From NCBI GenBank assembly GCA_021785115.1, contig JAJYGO010000015.1:1-10536 (forward strand): a stretch of 10,536 nucleotides of DNA. The letters run 5' to 3'. The translations under genes and the position numbers were made by a program. Source of the stretch: Chloroflexota bacterium (GTDB lineage: Bacteria > Chloroflexota > Limnocylindria > Limnocylindrales > CSP1-4). Below, in pieces: positions 5,383 to 10,536 of the stretch. The notes under the pieces were generated by a model. The model made no database searches. It was not told the origin of the DNA and worked only from the letters and a program-made list of their open reading frames with translations. Each line of letters starts with the position of its first letter. Positions within the stretch are counted from its first letter, which is position 1.

Positions 5383-6390
5383 TCAGTGCGGCCGGTGCGG
5401 GAGGTTCGCCAGACGATCGCCGGGGCTGAGGCGCCGCGCCACCTCGCGGGCGCGCTCCGCGGCCGCGGAGGCGCCGTAGCGCTGCACCATGGCGCGGCTC
5501 TTCCAGCCCGCCACCTGCATGAGGTCGCCCTCCTGCATGCCGGCGGCGAGCATCTGGTGGGCGTACGTGTGGCGCAGCTGGTGGGGGTGCACGTGGAGCC
5601 CCACCGCCCGCCCTCGGTCGCCGATCATCTGGCGGATCCCGGAATCGGTGAGCCGCCCCTTCAGGCCCAGCCACAGCCAGGGGAGGGCGGCCTGGGGATG
5701 GTGCCGGCGCGACCGGCGCCCCACGTTCAGGTAGCGATCCAGCGCCGCCACGGCGGCGTCGCCGAGCTGGAGGGTCCGCTCCCGGCGGCCCTTGCCGACC
5801 ACCCGGAGGCGTCCCTGCTCGAGATCGACGTCGTCGGTGGTCAGCCCAGCCACCTCGCCCAGGCGTGCCCCGGTGTCGATGAAGACCATGAGGATGGCGT
5901 GATCGCGCCGCCCGGCGAAGCTCTTGTCGCGCTCACACACGCCGAGGAGCTGGTCGAGCTCCTTGTCGCGCAGCACGGGGGGCGGCGCCTCCGGCAGGCG
6001 CGGCGGGCGCATGTGGGCCAGGGGGCTCTCCCGGACCTCGCCCTCCTCCTGCAGCCAGCGGAAGAACGCCTGGACGCCCCGGTACCGGTTGTGGGCGGTG
6101 GCCGGCTTCCAGCGCGCGAGCACGGCCTCGATGAACGCCTCGAGGTGCTCACGCCGGATCGCGGCCGGGCTGCGGGGCATGCCCTGCGCGGCGAGGAAGG
6201 CGTCGAGCTGGCGCGCCGAGGTGGTGTAGGTCTCGACGGTGGCCGGGGAGAGGTTGTTGGCCCGGCAACTACGGGCGAAGCTCGGGATCAGTGCGGCGAG
6301 TTCGCTCGATGGGGTAGTATCTGCGCTGCTGCCGACGGCGTCCGACATCACGAAGGTGCTCCTGCTGGTAGTCCCGAACAGACCCAGCAT
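5383..6390 (-). CDS. Tyrosine recombinase/integrase (XerC/D-like, 335 aa)
   Basis: Residues 30-125 form the SAM-like core-binding domain ([18 protein letters not shown], then [21 protein letters not shown]). Residues 138-315 are the catalytic domain with all the key residues: Arg176 in TGARLGE, Lys200 in VVGKG, His270 and Arg273 in [14 protein letters not shown], Trp296 at the usual His/Trp position in AGWKS, and the nucleophile Tyr305 in VQRYGAS. The ATG at 6390 has GGAGAG just upstream; Met15 (6348) is an alternative with a poorer site. It lies 76 bp from tRNA-Val and reads away from it, at the edge of the accessory region, which fits an element integrase. Housekeeping XerC/D usually keeps His at position 296 and lacks this context. 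Note that it sits on the 5' side of the tRNA. Confidence 0.93.
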   Translation of the reverse strand: MLGLFGTTSRSTFVMSDAVGSSADTTPSSELAALIPSFARSCRANNLSPATVETYTTSARQLDAFLAAQGMPRSPAAIRREHLEAFIEAVLARWKPATAHNRYRGVQAFFRWLQEEGEVRESPLAHMRPPRLPEAPPPVLRDKELDQLLGVCERDKSFAGRRDHAILMVFIDTGARLGEVAGLTTDDVDLEQGRLRVVGKGRRERTLQLGDAAVAALDRYLNVGRRSRRHHPQAALPWLWLGLKGRLTDSGIRQMIGDRGRAVGLHVHPHQLRHTYAHQMLAAGMQEGDLMQVAGWKSRAMVQRYGASAAAERAREVARRLSPGDRLANLPHRPH

Positions 6391-6466
6391 GCGCTCTCCA
6401 AGCGGTGAAGGTCAAGCCGGTGGCAGCAGAACTCGCAGGCATGATCTGTCAGCGAGCACGAAACGT
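6391..6466. other. Integrase-tRNA interval; possible attachment region
   Basis: These 76 bp separate the divergent integrase and tRNA genes and should hold both promoters and, if the element inserted here, an att junction. I see no tRNA fragment duplicated in it and no clear -10/-35 for either gene. Confidence 0.3.
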
Positions 6467-6543
6467 GGGCGGTTGGCTCAGTCGGTTAGAGCGCGTGCTT
6501 GACATGCACGAGGTCACAGGTTCGATTCCTGTACCGCCCACCA
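6467..6543 (+). tRNA. tRNA-Val (GAC anticodon), CCA encoded
   Basis: The cloverleaf is complete: acceptor GGGCGGT/ACCGCCC, D-arm GCTC/GAGC, anticodon stem CGTGC/GCACG with loop TTGACAT (anticodon GAC at 6501-6503), T-arm ACAGG/CCTGT with loop TTCGATT, discriminator A at 6540 and CCA encoded at 6541-6543. It reads valine GUC (and GUU by wobble). It is intact and directly borders the mobile element on its 5' side and the thrS leader on its 3' side. Confidence 0.97.
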
Positions 6544-6569
6544 GATACCTAACGCGATGAACGGAACCC

Positions 6570-6785
6570 GCGGGCGGGCGGGGCGCCACAGAGAGCCCGG
6601 GTCAGAGGGCTGCGAGCCCGGACGCCAACCCCCTCGTCCGCACCACCCGTGAGCGGCCGGCGAACCGGCCCGGGGGCTGCCCGTTAGCGCGGCCATCGGA
6701 GCGCGTGCGCGGCCGATCGTGCACGAAGGCGGGTGGAACCGCGGAAGGTACGGCCTTTCGTCCTGTCGGGACGAAGGGCCGTTTT
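6570..6785 (+). promoter_or_regulatory. T-box leader of thrS, threonine specifier ACC
   Basis: Uncharged tRNA-Thr should bind this leader and allow read-through into thrS. Stem I can be drawn from 6570-6574 (GCGGG) paired with 6646-6650 (CCCGT). It contains the classical AGAGAG (6590-6595) and the distal loop GGGCTGCGAG (6607-6616) held by CCGGG/CCCGG. The candidate specifier ACC (6642-6644) is followed by A just before the lower stem, as expected. A GGCCGG/CCGGCC hairpin (6655-6670) follows. The T-box core GGGTGGAACCGCGG (6731-6744) carries TGGA, which would pair with a UCCA 3' end. GAAGG (6725-6729) with CCTTTC (6754-6759) forms the antiterminator, which shares bases with the terminator. 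Confidence 0.92.
6750..6785 (+). terminator. Rho-independent attenuator of the T-box
   Basis: A 14-bp stem (6750-6763 with 6769-6782, one G-U pair) closes a 5-nt loop and is followed by TTTT (6782-6785). The 5' arm overlaps the antiterminator pairing region, giving the on/off switch ahead of thrS. Confidence 0.9.
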
Positions 6786-6805
6786 CGTTGCAGTGGAGGC
6801 GCGGG

Positions 6806-8683
6806 ATGAGCGAGCAGCAGGCGAAGGGGAGCATCGGGGGCGCCACGGGCGCGGCGCCAGGCCGCGCGGACGAGCCGGAGGATCTCGCCCTCGAGGCGCC
6901 CACCCTGGGCTCCGCGGACGAGCTGCTCGACGCGCATGCCGGTGACGCGCTGGATCCGATGCGCCACTCCGCCGCCCACGTGATGGCCGAGGCCGTCCTC
7001 CAGCTCTTCCCCGACGCGAAGCTGGGGATCGGGCCGGCGATCAGGGACGGCTTCTACTACGACTTCGCCCTCCCGCGCCCCCTCACCCCCGACGACCTGG
7101 CGGCCATCGAGGAGCGGATGCGCGCCTCCGTCGCGGCGGATCATCCCTTCGTGCGCTCCGAGCTGGACCCGGACGAGGGGCGGGCGTTCTTCGTCGGGCG
7201 GGGCCAGCCGTTCAAGGTGGAGATCCTGGACGACCTGCGCACGGCCGCGGCCGCCGCTGGCCAGCCGGAGCCCATCGTGTCCACCTACCGCCACGGCGAC
7301 TTCATCGACCTGTGCCGCGGCCCCCACGTCGCCTCCACCGGGAGGATCGGCCCCTTCCGACTCCTGGCCGTGGCCGGCGCGTACTGGCGGGGCGACGAGC
7401 ACCGGCCGATGCTGCAGCGGATCTACGGGACGGTGTGGGAGACGCAGGAGGAGCTCGACCGCTTCCTCTGGCGGCGCGAGGAGGCGCGGCGCCGCGACCA
7501 CCGGAGACTCGGGGTCCAGCTCGACCTCTTCAGCTTCCACGACGTGAGCCCCGGCTCGGCCTTCTGGCACCCCAAGGGGCAGCGTCTCTGGCGCACCCTG
7601 GAGGCGGCCATGCGCGAGCTGCAGGAGCGGCGCGGCTACCAGGAGGTCTCCACCCCGATCCTGGTCTCGAAGAAGCTCTGGGAGCAGTCCGGCCACTGGG
7701 GACACTACGCGGAGAACATGTTCCGGCTGCAGATCGAGGACCAGGACTACAGCCTGAAGCCCATGAACTGCCCCGAGAGCACCATCATCTACCGCAGCCG
7801 CGTGCGTTCGTACCGGGATCTCCCGCTGCGGCTCTCCGAGTACGGGCACCTGCACCGGAACGAGCGGACCGGCGTGCTGCACGGCCTGACGCGCGTGCGC
7901 CACTTCGTCCAGGACGACGCGCACGTCTACGTGCGACCGGACCAGATCGGCTCGGAGATCGAGGCGCTGCTGGGCGAGGTCACCGAGTCGTACTCGTGGT
8001 TCGGGCTCGAGCCGCGCTTCACGTTCGGGACCAGGCCGGACAAGGCGCTCGGCGACCCGGCGCTGTGGGAGCGCGCCGAGACGCTGATCCGCGAGGCGCT
8101 CGAGCGATCGGGCGTGCAGTACCGGGTCAAGCCCGGCGACGGGGCGTTCTACGCGCCCAAGATCGACATCCAGATCGAGGACGCGCTGGGCCGCGAGTGG
8201 CAGACGGCCACCATCCAGGTGGACCTGGTGATGCTGCCGGAGCGCTTCGACCTCACCTACATCGACGAGCACGGCGAGGCGCAGCGCCCGATCGCGATCC
8301 ACCGCGCGATCTACGGCTCGCTCGAACGGTTCATCGGCGTCCTCACCGAGCACTTCGCTGGGGCGTTCCCGTTCTGGTGCGCCCCGGTGCAGGCGGTCGT
8401 GGTTCCCATCGCGTCGCGCCACAACGACGCGGCGGCCGAGCTCGCCGCGCTCCTCCGTTCCGGGGCGATCCGCGTGGAGGTGGACGATTCCGACAACCGG
8501 ATGCAGAACAAGATCCGGCTGGCCCAGGAGCAGAAGGTCCCCTACATGCTGGTCCTCGGCGACCGCGAGGTGGAGGGCCGCACGGTGGCCGTGCGGACCC
8601 GCGCCGGCGTCCAGGAGCCGCCCGTCGGCTGGGACGTCCTGCGGCAGCGGCTGGTCGAGGAGGCGGCCGCCCGTCGACCGTAG
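6806..8683 (+). CDS. thrS: Threonyl-tRNA synthetase, lacking the TGS domain
   Basis: This class II synthetase charges tRNA-Thr in the cytosol. The ATG at 6806 has GGAGG 6 nt upstream. The 625 residues begin with ~50 unstructured residues instead of the usual TGS domain, then the editing domain with HSAAH (54-58) and DLCRGPH (Cys170, His174). The catalytic core has motif 1 around 278-297, MNCPE with Cys322, motif 2 with HRNERTG, QDDAH with His373 and motif 3 IHRAIYGSLERFI with His499. Cys322, His373 and His499 keep the exact spacing of the E. coli zinc ligands C334, H385 and H511. The C-terminal anticodon-binding domain starts near 522 (PVQAVVVPIASRH, DDSDNRMQNKIRLAQEQKVPY). It is controlled by the T-box directly upstream. 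The large antisense frame across it is a codon-bias shadow. Confidence 0.98.
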   Translation: MSEQQAKGSIGGATGAAPGRADEPEDLALEAPTLGSADELLDAHAGDALDPMRHSAAHVMAEAVLQLFPDAKLGIGPAIRDGFYYDFALPRPLTPDDLAAIEERMRASVAADHPFVRSELDPDEGRAFFVGRGQPFKVEILDDLRTAAAAAGQPEPIVSTYRHGDFIDLCRGPHVASTGRIGPFRLLAVAGAYWRGDEHRPMLQRIYGTVWETQEELDRFLWRREEARRRDHRRLGVQLDLFSFHDVSPGSAFWHPKGQRLWRTLEAAMRELQERRGYQEVSTPILVSKKLWEQSGHWGHYAENMFRLQIEDQDYSLKPMNCPESTIIYRSRVRSYRDLPLRLSEYGHLHRNERTGVLHGLTRVRHFVQDDAHVYVRPDQIGSEIEALLGEVTESYSWFGLEPRFTFGTRPDKALGDPALWERAETLIREALERSGVQYRVKPGDGAFYAPKIDIQIEDALGREWQTATIQVDLVMLPERFDLTYIDEHGEAQRPIAIHRAIYGSLERFIGVLTEHFAGAFPFWCAPVQAVVVPIASRHNDAAAELAALLRSGAIRVEVDDSDNRMQNKIRLAQEQKVPYMLVLGDREVEGRTVAVRTRAGVQEPPVGWDVLRQRLVEEAAARRP

Positions 8684-8704
8684 GGCGGTGCGGTCCAGTC
8701 GGGT

Positions 8705-8734
8705 TTGCCGAGCGTGAAACGTCCGTGCTATAGT
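8705..8734 (+). promoter_or_regulatory. Sigma70-type promoter of infC-rpmI-rplT
   Basis: TTGCCG (8705-8710) and TATAGT (8729-8734) are separated by 18 bp, placing the start near 8741. It sits just after the thrS stop, so infC can be made independently of the T-box. Confidence 0.7.
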
Positions 8735-8742
8735 CCGCCGGG

Positions 8743-8757
8743 CGACCGGACCGGTCG
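8743..8757 (+). promoter_or_regulatory. 5'-end hairpin of the infC mRNA
   Basis: CGACCG (8743-8748) pairs with CGGTCG (8752-8757) around a 3-nt loop, right at the expected 5' end of the transcript. No T-run follows, so it is more likely an RNA-stabilising or regulatory stem than a terminator. Confidence 0.45.
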
Positions 8758-8810
8758 GGCGCTGTGGCGCTCGATGCGTCGGCCGCTGTTCATTCGTACC
8801 AGCATCAGCC

Positions 8811-8826
8811 GAGGGGATCCAGCCTG
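8811..8826 (+). promoter_or_regulatory. Ribosome site that selects a CTG start for infC
   Basis: GAGGGG (8811-8816) lies 7 nt before CTG at 8824. The in-frame GTG at 8764 has no such site and would add 20 residues not seen in IF3. The CTG gives a protein starting (M)SRDLRVNQMIR, the normal IF3 N-terminus. Confidence 0.6.
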
Positions 8827-9594
8827 AGCCGAGACCTGCGCGTCAACCAGATGATCCGCGTGCCCGCCGTGCGGGTGGTGGACGAGGACGGTGCCCAGCT
8901 GGGCGTGCTACCCACGCACGAGGCGCTCCGGCTCGCGCAGGAACGGGGATACGACCTCGTCGAGGTCGCTCCCATGGCCGTCCCGCCGGTGGCCCGTCTT
9001 CTCGACTACGGCCAGTACAAGTACGAGGCCGCGAAGAAGGAGAAGGAGGCCCGCCGGCACCAGCGGTCGGTCGACTTCAAGGAGATCCGCCTCAAGCCGA
9101 AGATCGGCCAGGGCGATTTCGACACGAAGGTTCGCCGCGCCATCCAGTTCCTGGAGGACGGTGACCGGGTCAAGGTCGCCTGCCAGTTCCGGGGCCGCGA
9201 GCTCACGCACGCCAACCTGGGACGCGACCTGCTCTCGAAGTTCGCCGAGCAGGTCAAGGAGCACGGTTCGGTCGAGCGACAGCCGCTGCTGGAAGGCAAG
9301 TCGATGTCGATCGTGATCGCGTCGACCCACAAGCCGAAGCCGCAGGCCGGCCAGGCACCGGAGCCCAGGACCGGGGCGCCGACGACCGAACCGGCACAGC
9401 CCGAACCGGCCGCACCGGCGCCCGCCGTCGGCGAGCCGGCCGGGACCGACGGAGCGGCAACACCGGCCACCGCAACCGCGACGATCACGCGCAGCACCAC
9501 GGGCCGCGCGCCATCGGCCCGGACCTCGACCACGAGGCCGGCCGTGGCGGACCGCCCCGCCGAGGGGACAGGGCCCGGTTCGGCAGGAGAATGA
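8824..9594 (+). CDS. infC: Translation initiation factor IF-3 with long C-terminal tail
   Basis: IF3 binds the 30S subunit, blocks 50S joining and checks start codons. From the proposed CTG the protein has 256 residues. The N-domain (RVNQMIRVPAVRVV, ALRLAQERGYDLVEVAP, RLLDYGQYKYE) covers about 6-75, a Lys-rich linker helix follows, and the C-domain (FKEIRLKPKIGQGDFDTKV, KVACQFRGRELTH, MSIVIAS) ends at ~168. The last ~88 residues are low-complexity Pro/Ala/Thr-rich with no predicted fold; such tails occur in some actinobacterial and Chloroflexota IF3s. Its stop at 9592-9594 lies 4 nt before rpmI, whose ribosome site is inside the infC end, so the two are probably coupled. The upstream GTG at 8764 is the alternative start. 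Confidence 0.96.
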   Translation: MSRDLRVNQMIRVPAVRVVDEDGAQLGVLPTHEALRLAQERGYDLVEVAPMAVPPVARLLDYGQYKYEAAKKEKEARRHQRSVDFKEIRLKPKIGQGDFDTKVRRAIQFLEDGDRVKVACQFRGRELTHANLGRDLLSKFAEQVKEHGSVERQPLLEGKSMSIVIASTHKPKPQAGQAPEPRTGAPTTEPAQPEPAAPAPAVGEPAGTDGAATPATATATITRSTTGRAPSARTSTTRPAVADRPAEGTGPGSAGE

Positions 9595-9598
9595 GCAC

Positions 9599-9796
9599 GT
9601 GCCCAAGCTGAAGAGCCACAAGGCGACCCAGAAGCGCTTCGGCGTGACCGGCAACCACCAGGTCATGCGCGTGAAGGCGTGGCGCGGTCACCACCTCGAG
9701 ATCAAGTCGTCGCGCCGGACCCGGCGCTACGCAGGCAAGGCGATCGTGGAAGGCGCGCACGCCGCCCAGATCCGCCGCCTCCTCCCGTACCTGTAG
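9599..9796 (+). CDS. rpmI: 50S ribosomal protein L35
   Basis: The 65-residue basic protein MPKLKSHKATQKRF... has the L35 signature N-terminus, the middle RRTRRYAGKAIVEG region and a typical length and end (IRRLLPYL). It starts at GTG with AGGAG 9 nt upstream (9585-9589), inside the end of infC. It is a 23S rRNA-binding component of the large subunit, in its usual place between infC and rplT. Confidence 0.97.
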   Translation: MPKLKSHKATQKRFGVTGNHQVMRVKAWRGHHLEIKSSRRTRRYAGKAIVEGAHAAQIRRLLPYL

Positions 9797-9808
9797 GAGC
9801 CGGACCCC

Positions 9809-10159
9809 ATGGCACGCGTGAAGCGCGGCGTCACCGCCCACCAGCGACACAAGCGACTCCTCGATGCCGCCGAGGGCCGTCGCGGCACGCGCTCCCGCCT
9901 CATCCGGCCGGCGCACGAGGCGCTCCTCCATGCGATGGCGTACGCGTACGTCGGTCGCAAGCAGCGCAAGCGGCAGATGCGCGCGCTCTGGATCGTCCGC
10001 CTCAACGCGGCGGCACGCCAGCACGGCCTCACCTACGGCCGGCTGATCAACGGCCTCAAGGCCGCCGGCGTGGCACTGGACCGCAAGGTGCTCGCGGACA
10101 TCGCCGTCCGCGACGCCGACACCTTCAGCCGCATCGCCGAGATCGCGCGCGCCCGCTGA
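9809..10159 (+). CDS. rplT: 50S ribosomal protein L20
   Basis: The 116-residue protein starts [18 protein letters not shown] and carries the conserved [14 protein letters not shown] segment (here [23 protein letters not shown]) and [20 protein letters not shown]. It nucleates 23S rRNA assembly. L20 is the operon's autorepressor in E. coli and B. subtilis; whether it is here cannot be seen. AGGAG overlaps the rpmI stop, 9 nt before the ATG, indicating coupled translation. Confidence 0.98.
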   Translation: MARVKRGVTAHQRHKRLLDAAEGRRGTRSRLIRPAHEALLHAMAYAYVGRKQRKRQMRALWIVRLNAAARQHGLTYGRLINGLKAAGVALDRKVLADIAVRDADTFSRIAEIARAR

Positions 10160-10184
10160 CCGCGGTCCCCGGGAGCGCTGATCC

Positions 10185-10536
10185 GTGGATCTGGAGACCA
10201 TCTCTGCACGCCTGACCGACCTCCAGGCCGCAGGCCTGGAGGCGATCGCTGCGGCGAGCGACCCGACGGAACTGGAGGCCGTCCAGGTTGCCTACCTGGG
10301 ACGGCGCGGCGAACTCAAGACGCTGCTCGGCGGGATCGGGGGGTTGCCCGCGGAGGACCGGCCGCGCGTGGGCGCCATCGGCAACCGGGTCCGGGAGGCG
10401 CTCGAGGCCGCGCTGCAGGGCCGGCAGGTCGAGCTCGAGGGCGCCGCGCTGGACGACCGCCTCGCCCGCGAGGCGGTCGACGTCACGCTGCCCGGTCGCC
10501 CCTTCCGCCGGGGATCGCTCCACCCGCTCATCGAGA
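10185..10536 (+). CDS. pheS: Phenylalanyl-tRNA synthetase alpha subunit, partial (N-terminal 117 residues)
   Basis: The GTG at 10185 has GGAG 9 nt upstream and starts a frame that runs off the right edge. The visible part is the N-terminal coiled-coil arm that contacts tRNA-Phe: ELEAVQVAYLGRRGELKTLL (about 28-47) and LEAALQGRQVELEGAALDDRL. It ends in DVTLPGRPFRRGSLHPLIE, the conserved entry into the catalytic domain (family pattern DVTLPGR...G..HP). It lies 25 bp after rplT, in the common rplT-pheS-pheT order; pheT should follow outside the window. Confidence 0.96.
   Translation, partial: MDLETISARLTDLQAAGLEAIAAASDPTELEAVQVAYLGRRGELKTLLGGIGGLPAEDRPRVGAIGNRVREALEAALQGRQVELEGAALDDRLAREAVDVTLPGRPFRRGSLHPLIE

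Noticed and set aside
5386..6408. 340-codon plus-strand frame opposite the integrase
   Set aside because: The minus strand encodes a complete tyrosine recombinase with all catalytic residues; this is its shadow.
6432..6456. CTCGC/GCGAG inverted repeat as an integrase core site
   Set aside because: Only 5 bp of pairing with a 15-nt spacer; no better than chance at this base composition.
6499..6504. TTGACA as a -35 box for the thrS leader
   Set aside because: It is the anticodon loop of tRNA-Val, and no -10 of quality follows at the right distance.
6602..8422. 606-codon antisense frame over thrS
   Set aside because: ThrRS is unmistakable on the plus strand; long antisense frames are expected from the high-GC third positions.

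Overview
The window is very GC-rich bacterial DNA made of two blocks that meet at a tRNA gene. Positions 6467-10536 are conserved chromosomal translation genes: tRNA-Val(GAC), a T-box leader, thrS, infC, rpmI, rplT and the start of pheS. The thrS-infC-rpmI-rplT-pheS order, the tRNA-controlled leader, a ThrRS without a TGS domain and an IF3 with a long Pro/Ala/Thr tail suggest a high-GC Terrabacteria lineage. A Chloroflexota group such as Limnocylindria is my best guess, with a deep actinobacterial class as the alternative. This is inference; there is no rRNA here to settle it.

Positions 1-6390 look like an integrative, self-replicating mobile element, all coded on the minus strand and read away from the tRNA. 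In transcription order it holds: a tyrosine integrase (6390-5383); a regulatory gap with AT-rich direct repeats and a dyad; an XRE-type repressor (5111-4893); two small genes of 88 and 43 codons; a D5/P4-type SF3 replicative helicase ending in a C2H2-like zinc finger (4332-2545); a protein with a C-terminal four-cysteine zinc motif (2548-1859); an unrecognised basic protein (1862-1467); an 81-residue Cys/His protein (1470-1225); a small serine recombinase (1228-584); a 321-bp non-coding region with three 33-bp direct repeats; and a winged-helix gene cut by the left edge. Six of the junctions are 4-bp ATGA or GTGA stop/start overlaps, so the XRE-to-serine-recombinase genes form tightly coupled translational units, with one real gap (4333-4501) before the helicase.

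The likely logic is that the integrase inserts and excises the element, the XRE protein controls the operon, the SF3 helicase with its zinc-finger partners replicates the excised form (possibly at the 33-bp repeats), and the serine recombinase resolves multimers or catalyses a second recombination. No capsid, terminase, relaxase or conjugation gene is visible, so a phage-satellite-like or actinobacterial-ICE-like element is possible, but the left end lies outside the window. On the core side, uncharged tRNA-Thr should control thrS through the T-box, while infC has its own sigma70-like promoter and probably a CTG start, in keeping with the rare start codons known for IF3 autoregulation.
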